Position numbers and translations under genes: made by a program
The notes under the pieces: generated by a model
What the model was told of the DNA's origin: nothing
Databases searched by the model: none
What the model saw: the letters and a program-made list of their open reading frames with translations, nothing else
Shown: positions 45,485 through 56,023 of the stretch, piece after piece
Position numbering within the stretch: the first letter of the stretch is position 1
Layout: every line of letters begins with the position of its first letter
Assembly: GCF_900161835.1 (NCBI RefSeq)
Contig: NZ_LT897836.1
Coordinates: forward strand, 806,001-870,000
Length of the DNA stretch: 64,000 nt
Direction: 5' to 3'
Origin: Sodalis endosymbiont of Henestaris halophilus
GTDB taxonomy: Bacteria; Pseudomonadota; Gammaproteobacteria; Enterobacterales; Enterobacteriaceae

Positions 45485-47513
45485 TTTATGCAAAGCTATA
45501 AAGTAACTGAAAATATTTTTATGCCGAAGTTTAAATTACTGATTATTTCATTTAAGTATTGATGCCGGATTTTACTAGCATATCGGCCGTACCGTTTAAT
45601 TTAGTGATCATACGTGAGTTGGTAAAACGGCTAGGGGTAATATTTGATAAAGTTCATTTTTTATCTGTGTATTTAGTTATCGATCATTCTTTTATTGTGA
45701 ACACCTACGGTCCTTGGGTACGCGTATTATAAAAATAAGTACTTAGAAATATCGCTTAATCTGAAACGTTACATCTTTCTTGCTTATCGGGTAAGCACAT
45801 TTAGCTTGCTTACTTTTAAAAACACCAGGAAATGACATCTGTTAATTTTGTTATAAAGTTAATTTGAAATATCTTGCCAAGAACGCCTAATTAAATTAGC
45901 ACAAGATCTATTGTTCAAATACTTTGGATAGTTCCGAAGTTACTTCTATTATTTTAACGAGATGGGGTGAGATAAAGAATGGGGAGTTCGGATCCGTCGG
46001 CGAGATGTAAGGTAGACGTGGCTATGCTAGGACAGCTAATTTCGATTTTTATACTAGACGTGGCAAATTTTAATTAAAGTGTAAGCTAAAGTAAGTTTCT
46101 TACTTAGACCGATTTAATATTAAACATGAGGTTAATGCTGTGTTAGCATTGTTCGCTTAGCAAATTCATGGCATTCTGCTATTGTACCTGGCCTCGATAT
46201 ATTGCTGCTGTAGGTATTCCCTATGGCGGCATGCCGCTAATAACACATTGAGATAGTAGAGGAACTTATTACTAATATCTGGACTTGTTGCGCTGGATAA
46301 GTAACGAGTTAGTCTTTACCAATACCCTAATCTCTATATGGTACGCGTTGTGGCGATCCTGAAAATCCCAAAATACGCCAGGATCGAGTTTTTGTATTAA
46401 CACCTCTAACGTTAAATTTTGATAATTTCTAGGCTATTAACGTATAATGCGGTGATCGCGTGTTATAAAGCAAACTTTAGGTAATAATGTCGTTGACACC
46501 AAACTCTTAGTTAGTGTTAGGCTGATTAATCAGCCTAGCTTTAATTTTTGTTAGTTATGGATTATTCCAACCTGTTTTGGCAACTTTAATCCGCTAAAAC
46601 TTAGTGACGAATCTTACTTTAAGTAAGATCACTTAATTTATAGCGTGATACTGTGATTAATATACGCAAATATTCGCTGTGTTGTGATAAAGCGACAAAC
46701 CTGTTTATGTACACGCTATTTATTTCAGCTCAGAAACATAGCTAAAAAGTCGTATTAGTTGATAACACTATGTTTTATAAAATTTTTTATTTGCAACTGC
46801 AATAGAAAAAAGTGTTAGCACATTGCGCTCTCTACTTATTATTAATAAGTTACAATCGTATTAAACTTACTTTGTATAAGAATCGCTTTTTTGCAAATAT
46901 GCAACTGTGTTATATTAAATAACTAAAAATATTAATGCCTAGCGCATTTTTAACCAGGAATCAAAGTGATTAGTTACAAATTATATTTTGTTCTGCAGAC
47001 AATATCAAAGTAGATAAATAAAGGCTTGCGCGATTTGCAGCAACATAGCGTAAAGAACGGAAGATTTTAACTTCTACAACTTGCTTTGTAGTCAATTGTA
47101 ATGTTATAGCGCGCGGCACGTTTACTCATATTTAAGTTTGTAACGAAATATTAGCGCATTAAGGGGTAGGATATACTTAAACCATTTTATATGGGATGTA
47201 CTAGTAATTTACGATGCCGTCATGTTTTTACGTCTATAAACAGGTAATGCTATAGCGATTGAGGATAGTCATCACAGATATATTTTAGCGGGATTTATAT
47301 TTACATTTTATGTAAAATAGAGATTTTACTCTTACTTTTCCGTACGGCGAAATCCACAAGAAGATGGGATTCAGTAACGATAAAAATCGATATTTCTTAT
47401 TTTGCTTTGCTGAAAGCTTACTGCGAGCTTTCGGTGATTGTACTCCCTACTAGATAGTTTAAACCTTAGTTGTATCAATAATTTTTATAATCACAATATC
47501 AATACTAAATAAA
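45485..47513 (+). pseudogene. acnA: Remnant of acnA (aconitate hydratase A)
   Basis: Blocks in order along E. coli AcnA: SYKVTENIFMPKFKLL (45494 on) fits SLGDITRLPKSLKVLL. An open 56-codon stretch 45562-45732 reads MPDFTSISAV, RELVKRLG and YLVIDHSFIV, fitting MQDFTGVPAV, REAVKRLG and DLVIDHSVTV. PKIRQDRVFV fits PKRPQDRVAL. TCFGNFNPL fits the Fe-S loop TCIGNSGPL, cysteine kept. VIYDAVM fits SIYDAAM. Near 47270-47390 a 45-residue stretch aligns ungapped from VVIAESFERIH onward (here IVITDIF, stop, RDL). There are many stops and an internal deletion, and about 2.0 kb of an original 2.7 kb remains. The TCA step depends on acnB elsewhere, or is lost. Confidence 0.88.
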
Positions 47514-49463
47514 AAACTGGACAGAATATCATTAGAATAATATTCTACACGGTTTGATCCATAATATGAGTAATAAACTACTAGTTTAGTGAGGGGTGAG
47601 TATGTTGCACATTCCTTATGTTAGTTTAGTTTTATTGTTTTATTAAAATTTGTGGTATAATAAACAGTATAAGAAAAATTCTATTATACTAGAGTTTAAA
47701 ACAATTATATTCGCTGGAATAATATGAGTGCATCACTAAATTAGTTGTTTATATTACTAGTTGATACCGCCTAATGTTGTCGCCATAAAGACTTTTATAT
47801 TGATCATATATAATACTAAAATAGTAAGTTAAGTTATAAGTTATTTACTATAATGTAAAACAATCATTAAAAAACAGTAAAAATAAAATGTAATCGTAAA
47901 ATAGTTTGCTAGGCTAAAACATTGTAAGAAGTGATTTAACTATTAATATAAAATTTTTAAAGGTATGATACCAGTAAAGCTATAACGAATGACACGTACT
48001 GCGTACAAGTTACGATTGATGAATATGTTGTAACATAAACTGTAGCATATCAGCACCAGGATATACAAAGCTAGTTGCAGTCTAGAGAAAAGATGAATGA
48101 GCAAGCGCGATAACATTAAAACCACTACTTCATAATATACAAATTACAACATCTGGCAAGTACTAAAATGTATTTAATTGTCTTGAAGAGAAAATGCACA
48201 TGCTAGTCAATTGGCATAAGTTGAGGTTTAATATGTGTTTCCGGAGTACAGATTATATCTTATAAAGAAAATTCTGTAGTAGAGTACTACTACATTCTAT
48301 TCAAGTTGAAATGTTGTTATCAACTTTAATTATTTCTTTTGACTAAATAACAAAACATTAATGCTTAAATTGAATGTAGACTGCTAAGCATCTAGACTGG
48401 TTTTTATTGAAATTACATTCAATGAAAAATTGCTAAAGACCCATAAACGTAATCTATTAGATTACCTCTATTCGCTAAGAGATAAAATTCATCTTAAGTA
48501 GCAAGATAAAAATTGAGATATTCATGATTAATTATTTAATAGATTAATATTATAGCTATAAAAACAGAATACAACGCATTTAGAATTAGAGAAGATAATT
48601 CTAAAAAACTTACTATCTTGCTGATTTTGTAACTTATTCAACGGTTTTCTATAACACAATTGCATAACGAAATACTTTGTTATATCCTAGTGCTAGGATT
48701 TATTGTGTATCACAATAGTTGCATTACAAATCCATGCGCTAGATGACCAGTGCGTCAAAATTAATCAAATAGAGATATCCTCCTATCAATTGATTACTTG
48801 TGGTTTGCATAAAAATTGCAGTATAGATATGTTGGGAACGAATATTTTTGCCATATCATTTTATAAATGCATGAACAAAGGCGTCTGCTTATATTTTCGG
48901 TGCTGATTTTGTACTTCTTAAAATAGGATAAGATCGCGCCATTACTTATTATAAAAGTTTCTCGTGATAGTCAGCTATGTTAATTTTTATGCAGCTTTAA
49001 TTTTTTTAAATATGTTTGCTGTTTTTACATAAAAAAAGATAGGTAAATTCAGTCCAGGCAATAGTTCTTGTATCTACTATGACTGATCTTTTATATCACG
49101 GAAAAACATAACTTAAATGGTAAAATCGATGTGTTTATAATCTATTTTACACAATGATTTGTTTAACTGGTAGTAAACACCTTAGGTGATTTGATATGTT
49201 AAAAACTAATTATCGATAAAGGTAATTTATGCTCAGTATGTTAATTATTTATTTAGATCTGTTCAGAGTCGGATTAATCTTGCCAAGATTAATCATTGCT
49301 TTGTACCTTGCTATTATTGTTAGTTACTGAATGCGCTGCGTTATCGTGCAAGATACATATAGTTTTTACTTACCCGACTGTGGTGAATGTACTTATTACA
49401 CAGGGTAGCAAGTGCTAATACAACATTAAACGCTTTTACATTCATTTTTATCAAGATTAGCAT
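47514..49463. other. Unassigned tract between acnA remnant and ribA
   Basis: In E. coli acnA and ribA are neighbours, so no gene is expected in this ~1.9 kb. It is very AT-rich, with only short random frames (60 and 67 codons, no ribosome sites). It could be an older insertion or expanded spacer. Confidence 0.45.
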
Positions 49464-50063
49464 TTATTTAGCTAAGCTATTCAGCAAATGGCCCATTTTA
49501 GCGGCTTTAGTATCTAAATATCGAGCATTTTTTGGGTTGCGGCCAACGATCAGTGGCACTCTTTCACTAATATTAATACCTGCCTCAGTGAGTATTTCTA
49601 CTTTTTTGGGGTTATTAGTCAATAGACGCACTTTTTCCACACCTAGCAATTTAAACATATCAGCGCACATTGTGAAATCTCGTTCGTCGGCAGCAAAGCC
49701 GAGCTGATGGTTAGCTTCAACCGTATCGGCGCCTAATTCTTGCAGAGCGTAGGCTCGAATTTTATTTAACAGGCCGATATTGCGTCCTTCCTGGCGGTGA
49801 TAAAGTAAAATTCCGCGTCCTTCTTCAGCAATATGATTCAGCGCTGCTTCCAGTTGGAAGCCACAATCGCAGCGCAGGCTAAATAGCGCATCTCCGGTCA
49901 GGCATTCAGAATGAACCCTTGCTAGCACCGATACTGAATTAGTAATATTCCCATACACAAGCGCCAGATGGTCTTGCCTCGTAGCACTTTCTTCGAAGCC
50001 AACCATCAGAAAATCACCCCAAATTGTTGGTAGTTTGGCCTTTGCTACAAGTTTAAGCTGCAT
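49464..50063 (-). CDS. ribA: GTP cyclohydrolase II RibA
   Basis: First committed enzyme of riboflavin synthesis, opening GTP to the diaminopyrimidine with release of formate and pyrophosphate. The product is 199 aa (E. coli 196). I start at the ATG at 50063 ([18 protein letters not shown], as in E. coli) with GGAGAG upstream; an ATG 12 codons earlier lacks a family match. Zinc ligands C54, C65 and C67 are in [18 protein letters not shown]. The catalytic region [20 protein letters not shown] is intact, and [10 protein letters not shown] near the C-terminus is present. Riboflavin is a vitamin often supplied by insect symbionts; this gene alone does not prove supply to a host. Confidence 0.96.
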   Translation of the reverse strand: MQLKLVAKAKLPTIWGDFLMVGFEESATRQDHLALVYGNITNSVSVLARVHSECLTGDALFSLRCDCGFQLEAALNHIAEEGRGILLYHRQEGRNIGLLNKIRAYALQELGADTVEANHQLGFAADERDFTMCADMFKLLGVEKVRLLTNNPKKVEILTEAGINISERVPLIVGRNPKNARYLDTKAAKMGHLLNSLAK

Positions 50064-50146
50064 TTTTCTCTCCAAAACCACATAATTACGTGCATCCAAC
50101 TTCTTTTAAAGTTGTGTGATCAGTATGCTCGTTTAGGGATGAGCGT

Positions 50147-50960
50147 TTGATCGTAATTTTTGTAGAGTATTTTGCCATAAATTACCTTATGATGGGTTTT
50201 GTTGTAGTGAGTTGTCATCAATTGCGCTGCCTATATGTCATTAGTTATTGTTTAGCACAACTTGCTGTTAAGTTTTTTTGCATCTTTCGTGACTGGGGGT
50301 CTAACGATAAACAAAAGGTAAATTTAATAGCTAATATTAGAAAATACCTGGACGCAGTCACCAAGCTGATCTTAACGTTTATACTTTAGTTCAGTGGCTG
50401 GCGACAGAAATTGCAACGTGACTATTAATAATTGAAAGAGTGGTATTTGCTGATGCAAACCATCCTAGCTTTAAGGAGTTCCTTCTTTAACTAAGGTCGC
50501 TAAATTTTTTGTGCCTAGGTTATAAAATAAGACAAACGTTATACGTTATAAGTTTGTTTATTATTAAAATCCTGTGCATCATTCTAACTTTACATAATCC
50601 AGCTTAATAAGCTTTATGTCATTAATGATTTAACATTTACTCTATGCTTATGTATAGGCGCGCATTATAGCTGTGTCTTTATAATTTATTACATAAAGTG
50701 ATTCCAATATGGTTGCAATGTGTTAATGTACTGCAGTAGGCTTTTATTACCTCTCTAATCATACGGTTATTATCATTGATCGGTATGCAGAGGTAATTAG
50801 TATGACCTTGTCAACACATGTTGACCGCTACTGATACTGATGATGTGTGCTATTAGTGTAATTATAAATCAAGTAGCGTTTGGCATGCGCATTAATTGCT
50901 GCGGAATGTGATCATGTAAATCACTATTTCAGTGCGCTGGGACCTAGCTGAATCAGCGCT
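50147..50960 (+). pseudogene. pgpB: Remnant of pgpB (phosphatidylglycerophosphatase B)
   Basis: pgpB is divergent from ribA in E. coli, as here. An 80-codon open stretch (50147-50389) contains LAVKFFCIFRD and NIRKYL, which fit GQGVKSWIKD and NIPQYL of PgpB in order. Just after its stop, GWRQKLQ fits HWQKET. Around 50830-50880 AISVIINQVAFGMRIN fits ATGVMGSRLLLGMHWP, but the catalytic histidine region is not intact. PgpB dephosphorylates PGP and undecaprenyl pyrophosphate in the membrane. Each match is short; together with position and strand they are convincing. Confidence 0.5.
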
Positions 50961-51090
50961 TCATTCTTAAGTTAAAAGAAGCATCGATGCCGATGTATGA
51001 AATTCCTCTTTATTACCCAACAAATAGTAATTTAATCATGTCAGATTAGTTAATCGGTTGTACATAAGATTAACACGGTTTTATAACACC

Positions 51091-51350
51091 ATGTAAAATC
51101 TGTCCAAGTAATATTTACTAACATTAGTGATTTGTATTATTTACGGCGCCTTTGGCGCCGTATAACGATCAGGTAGTAACCTTTAATTACCTTATTGGCT
51201 TATAGTTGATTTTAGGTGTTAACTTTTGTTGCTTTACTATTCTTCGCTGGATTTATCATCTGATTTATTATACATGGTTTATTATGGTTACTTAGTTGCT
51301 TGCGTGGACGTAGACATCTTGGATGAATGCAAATGTTTGCTTAAGGAATA
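51091..51350 (+). pseudogene. lapA: Remnant of lapA (yciS)
   Basis: From an ATG at 51091 the plus strand reads YLLTLVICII, then QVVTFNYLIG (fits QQVTFNYLLA). After a frameshift come VALLFFAGFII, stop, FIIHGLLWLL, fitting LAVLFAAGFAIGWLICGLFWL. It ends just before the lapB remnant. LapA is a small inner-membrane protein that works with LapB in controlling LpxC turnover and LPS synthesis. A GC-rich hairpin at 51142-51162 lies inside this coding relic. Confidence 0.75.
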
Positions 51351-51358
51351 ACGCATAT

Positions 51359-51995
51359 ATGTTAAAGTTGATATTTCTCTTACTACCCATAGTTAATGTT
51401 TATGGTTTACATATGTAATGTAGTCACAGGTAGCAAGAGAAATAGCATGAGTCGATCCGTTTTTTAGTTAGTACGTAGTCGAAGTAAATTTTATTGTTGT
51501 TAATCAACATGATAAAGTGTTATACTTTGTTTTTATATACTGAAAAAACATAGTGTTGCTGGGAATAACCAGCGGGCGTTTGGAAACCCTGTTTCGTTCT
51601 TGTGGTAAAGTCAGCTGCGAGCTCGGCATTCACCAGGCGACCAGTAAGTAGTCGAAGGCAATAGCAGTTGCGGATAACTTGTTAAAGTTTGGCAAAGAGC
51701 AATATGAGTTAGAAATAACTAATTTTACTACGAATCGGCTTTTTAGTCGATAGGCAATTACGATATGAACCGCTGATAGTTCTATAAAAAAGGGACAATA
51801 TCTGATGATAGCAGATGCGAGTATCTTTAATGCGCGGCAGAATTTATATCATGCAGCAAGATAATGCTACCTATTGCCGCAAGCTTGTTATTAAGGTTTG
51901 TATGCCAACCTTGTGGTTTTGAGTAGGATTTTTCCAAACACTGTGTAGATAGAGAAGAATAGCGCGTTTAGCGGATTGATCTTGATGAATATTAT
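51359..51995 (+). pseudogene. lapB: Remnant of lapB (yciM, LPS assembly regulator)
   Basis: Begins at an intact ATG (51359) after AAGGAATA and reads MLKLIFLLLPIVNVYGLHM, against MLELLFLLLPVAAAYGWYM in E. coli. Then YVVEVNF, NQHDKV, and LETLFRSCGKVSCELGIHQ (LGNLFRSRGEVDRAIRIHQ), which jumps directly into ATSK, stop, SKAIAVADNLLKFGK (ATSEWQKAIDVAERLVKLGK). About 65 codons are missing at that join. The C-terminal rubredoxin-like knuckle survives as RFVCQPCGFE and KHC. Stops and frameshifts disable it. LapB guides LpxC to FtsH. The clearest fossil in the window. Confidence 0.9.
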
Positions 51996-54085
51996 TAAGC
52001 TTTGATTAGGAGGGAGAGAAATTAGCACATGGTTATGTTAATCAGCAGTTGCGTCAACATCAGATAATGTTATATTTTTATTGTCTGATTGATTTTTAAT
52101 CTTAACGTAGGTAGTAAAGCAAACGCACTAAAACAAGTCTTTAAATGTTGTTTAACATAGTTTAATAAAGATCTAAACTTCATTCATTATCACTTTCAAA
52201 AATTCGGTTTCACTGCCCACAATCCGTATTAACATTATCTTTTGTGTAAATACTGGGCATTAGTTAAGCATACAATAGCTCTTTACGACTATTAACTTTT
52301 TCAATAACTTTTATTTTGTTGTGTCTTACTCCTAAATATCGGGGTAGTTCATAGAACTTTCACAACATAGGTATATTGTGCTATACGTTCGATTAACATT
52401 ATCACTGACACATGTAACTGTTTGTACCACATCTTCTGTTTAAGCTATCTTCTTCGTACGGAGCCGTATAGAGAATTTATCAAATGTTCCCGGCTGCTAA
52501 TATTTTGCGATATTAGCAGGTGAAATTACGTAATTATTACAGGATTGCAACCTACTTGACGTAAATTAGAGATGTATCATGATGTGTGATAGTCTAGCAA
52601 ACTAGCTACTTAACTAAATATTATGCTTACTTTAATTTTTATAATTTATTAAATGGGGAAGGTATTAATTGCTAATTTATACTAAAATAACCAAATAAAA
52701 TCTCTACTAAGATTCCTTCGATGAGGAATTGGTTAACATTCATGAATGTTGCCGTTTTATTGTTGGTCTCTTCGGGGGTGCAACTTAGCTTAATTACAGC
52801 AATAAAGAAGCATACTAACTTTATCATTAATCCCTAAGCATATAACGTTTTGCTATGAATAAAAGGATACAACTCCTTGAAATAGAAATATCCTCCCCAA
52901 AAAACTAGGGCACTCTTGATATTTGCTTTATTTAAAAGTTTTAATATTTGAAAAAGTTAGAGTGTACAATATAGTCGTGTTGCTATTTTAGATTTTTAGT
53001 GTTTAGCTCAGAAGATACTACTCATAGTATTGATTGATACGCTTGATACTCAGTTGTATCATTAAACTATATCTAATAAAAACCTAAAAAGCTAATGAGG
53101 ATTATTGAGAGTGTTATAGAAGAATCGCTTCCATCGTAAGACATATCCCAGATTTTTTAAAAGGTTATTTATTGACCTATAGCGTATAATAATGGGTGCG
53201 ATGTACCGTTATCAGGTGTTATCCTGTTAACATAAACTTAGATAACATAAACATGTTAAAGAATTTTTCTTATAAATTTCTTTATGATACAGCATCATAC
53301 ACATCCAGACAAGGATGTGTATAGCTATTATAGTGTTTAATACCGGTTTTCTCTGCCGGTTAATCTCGATGACTAGAAGATATCGAGCTTCGCGCTTAGA
53401 CTAACGCTTAATTTTTAAAGTAATTCAGATAGCGTTTAGCTACATAGTCAGCTTTCTAGCGTGACGATCACAAGCAACTAAGGAAGTTATTATATCCGCT
53501 TTAATACCGACGTGCGATATGATCGCGATTTAATAAAGTAGAGAATCATAAATTAAAATCACTCCAGAAATAAGTAAATGGTAGATAATCATTTTCAGGA
53601 TGTTTATTATAAAATGAGTACCGAAAATAGATTAAGCTTACCTAAGCCTAATTTATTATCGCTACTACATTACAAGCTTATTATAACCCATAGGGTTTGT
53701 AGTCACTAGACATAGGATAATGCCATCAGGCCTCACTGATATAAGTGCGATTAACTTTGGTTAATCCCACTATAAATATTGTGAGTGGTCATGGTCTTAT
53801 GGAGCAATAAAGAGCATCTCCATAGCAGTATTAGGTATGTATTGCCATATTAGCAGTACATAAAAGTTAAGATTTGTGGCTGTTAAAGCAAGTGAACTCA
53901 GTGTATGAGACAACATAAATGCAGAATTTGCATCTTTGGTCAGGTCAAACGCAAAACTTGCGTAGCAATAGAGATATGGTAAAATTTAGAACAAGAACTA
54001 TCGTTACATTTCAATCATATAAATAGTATGGGTAAGTGAAGGAGAGCAGCTGCAGTAAGATGCCGTTGCGTTACGCTAAGCTAGT
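51996..54085. other. Unassigned tract where pyrF, yciH, osmB and gmr are expected
   Basis: These genes lie between lapB and rnb in E. coli. I searched by eye for pyrF and yciH motifs without success. A 10-bp inverted repeat lies at 52494-52519. No open frame of interest. Confidence 0.45.
52494..52519. repeat. 10-bp perfect inverted repeat
   Basis: CTGCTAATAT (52494-52503) and ATATTAGCAG (52510-52519) with a 6-base loop. No T-run follows; possibly the stem of a lost terminator. Confidence 0.55.
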
Positions 54086-56023
54086 TTAAATTGGGCGGGC
54101 AATCACTGTGCGGTTTTCCACCTTTACTTCGGCTATCGTGACTTCAAGGATATCTCCTTGGCGGTAGATTTCCTCACCCTTTACTTGCACGGTGCCAGTA
54201 TCCTGATTACAGACTAGCTCGTCACGCACGCTGTGAACAAAAGTAGACGGGATGAATGCCACCGCACCATTATCCAGTAAGCGTACTCGCATACCGCCCC
54301 TTGAAATATCAAAGATTTCCGCTGTAAAACAGCGGCGGCTGCCAGCTTGTGACTGTAGAAAACGAGCGTATAGCCAATCTGTCACATCTCGTTCAGCCAT
54401 GCGATTTTTCCTGCGTCGTTCGGCAAGGAGGAGCGTTATATCTTCACTAGGACGCTCTGCTTGACCAATGCCAATCAATGACTTGAGCAGCCGGTGATTG
54501 AGCATATCGCTGTATTTACGGATCGGCGAGGTCCAGGTCGCATAAGCATCCAGCCCCAGACCAAAGTGTGGGCCAGGTGCTATGCTAATTTTAGCGAATG
54601 TTTGAAAACGGCGGAGGAGACTGTCCAAATAGGTGTTGGGCAGAGCAGCTAGCCGCCGGCGTAAAGCGCAAAACCCTTCTAATGTCAAAAGTTCGGTCGA
54701 ATTTACATTAATGTCGTGGTTACATAAGACGGTCACTGCTTGATCTACCAGTAGTGGATCAAAGCCATGATGCACATTGTACAGGCCATATCCTAAGTGA
54801 TCGCGTAATAAGCGCGCTGCACAGATGTTAGCAGTTATCATCGCTTCCTCTATCATACGATTGGCGATACGGCGCGGTTCGACGATAATATCATTTACGT
54901 TGCCTTTATCATCTAGTACAAAGCGATAATCAGGGCGATCCCTGAATACTAGAGCGTGATGTTGACGCCAAGCATTTCGTGCCTTACAAACATCGTGCAG
55001 CAAGCGAATCTGATTTTCTATCGCATCGTTTTCTGGTCGCCATCTACCGATATTTTCTAACCAGTCGGAAACATTCCCATAGACTAGTTTTGCCTTGGAT
55101 TCTACCCAGGCGGTAAATAAATGTACGTCGTTGGCCAGAGTACCATTCTTCCTTACCGTAATGCGGCAGACTAATGCTGGGCGTCGTTCGTGAGCACGTA
55201 GCGCGCATAGATCATCGGACAGCATACGTGGTAGCATGGGAATATTAAAACCTGGTAAGTAATTAGTAAAGGCGCGCTTACGGGCAATACGATCTAACTG
55301 GCTGCCGGCCAACACCCATGCGGTCGGATCAGCTATCGCAATGGTCATAATCCAGGAACCGTCTGTTTTGCTAACCAGATGAATTGCATCATCCATATCT
55401 TCAGTGCTAGCGCTATCGATAGTTATAAAATCTAGCGCGGTTAGATCTTTGCGCGCTGGTCCGTCTTTTTCCTGCAGTACGATTCCTTTCGGCATTGTTG
55501 GCGCCGTCCTCTCAAGATTATGGCGGGCAAGAGTAATCAACCAAGGTGCAAAGTGGTCATCGGCGGTAGTGACGAGCGCGATTATTTCTGCATAAAAATA
55601 ACGATCACCATTCAACGGATGGCCGCGCATTTCTGCAACTGCCCAGTCGCCGGTTTGAAAGGTATAACTATCGATGCGAGGTGGCAGTATTGCGATAACT
55701 TCTTTAATAAAAGGATGGTCTGGCACGACGGTAATACTATTGGCTTTAACCTGAACCTTCCCTACAAAACGCGTTAAAAACGGTTTGATCAGTTTTTCTG
55801 GTTCCGCAATCTCACGATCTTTTTCCTTACGTATTACAGCAGTGATTTTATCGCCATGCATAACCATTTTTATAAAAGGTGGTGGAATGAAATAACTTTT
55901 TTGGGCGTTCACTTCAAGGAAGCCAAACTTTTTCTCTGTGCTTTTTACTACGCCTTCAACACGCGAGGACTGAGAATGCAATTGCTGTTTTAGCTGCGCA
56001 AGCAGCGGATTATCTTGAAACAT
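54086..56023 (-). CDS. rnb: Exoribonuclease II Rnb
   Basis: Processive 3'-5' exoribonuclease that degrades single-stranded RNA. The product is 645 aa (E. coli 644). Two N-terminal cold-shock domains ([15 protein letters not shown] at about 24-38) precede the RNB catalytic domain. The acidic magnesium site is [12 protein letters not shown] with D203, D209, D211 and D212, and Y255 in FTNYLPGF stacks on the RNA end. The catalytic arginine region [12 protein letters not shown] and the S1 domain ([19 protein letters not shown]) are intact. No inactivating change is visible. The E. coli neighbour gmr is not recognisable, so it now stands alone. Confidence 0.96.
   Translation of the reverse strand: MFQDNPLLAQLKQQLHSQSSRVEGVVKSTEKKFGFLEVNAQKSYFIPPPFIKMVMHGDKITAVIRKEKDREIAEPEKLIKPFLTRFVGKVQVKANSITVVPDHPFIKEVIAILPPRIDSYTFQTGDWAVAEMRGHPLNGDRYFYAEIIALVTTADDHFAPWLITLARHNLERTAPTMPKGIVLQEKDGPARKDLTALDFITIDSASTEDMDDAIHLVSKTDGSWIMTIAIADPTAWVLAGSQLDRIARKRAFTNYLPGFNIPMLPRMLSDDLCALRAHERRPALVCRITVRKNGTLANDVHLFTAWVESKAKLVYGNVSDWLENIGRWRPENDAIENQIRLLHDVCKARNAWRQHHALVFRDRPDYRFVLDDKGNVNDIIVEPRRIANRMIEEAMITANICAARLLRDHLGYGLYNVHHGFDPLLVDQAVTVLCNHDINVNSTELLTLEGFCALRRRLAALPNTYLDSLLRRFQTFAKISIAPGPHFGLGLDAYATWTSPIRKYSDMLNHRLLKSLIGIGQAERPSEDITLLLAERRRKNRMAERDVTDWLYARFLQSQAGSRRCFTAEIFDISRGGMRVRLLDNGAVAFIPSTFVHSVRDELVCNQDTGTVQVKGEEIYRQGDILEVTIAEVKVENRTVIARPI

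Noticed and set aside
50064-50099. Upstream ATG giving a 211-aa RibA
   Set aside because: The extra 12 residues have no family match, and GGAGAG sits just before the ATG at 50063.
51142-51162. GC-rich hairpin ACGGCGCC-TTT-GGCGCCGT resembling a terminator
   Set aside because: It falls inside the lapA remnant, where the translation (YGAFGAV) fits the family region before QQVTFNYL, and it has no T-run. It is a coding relic.
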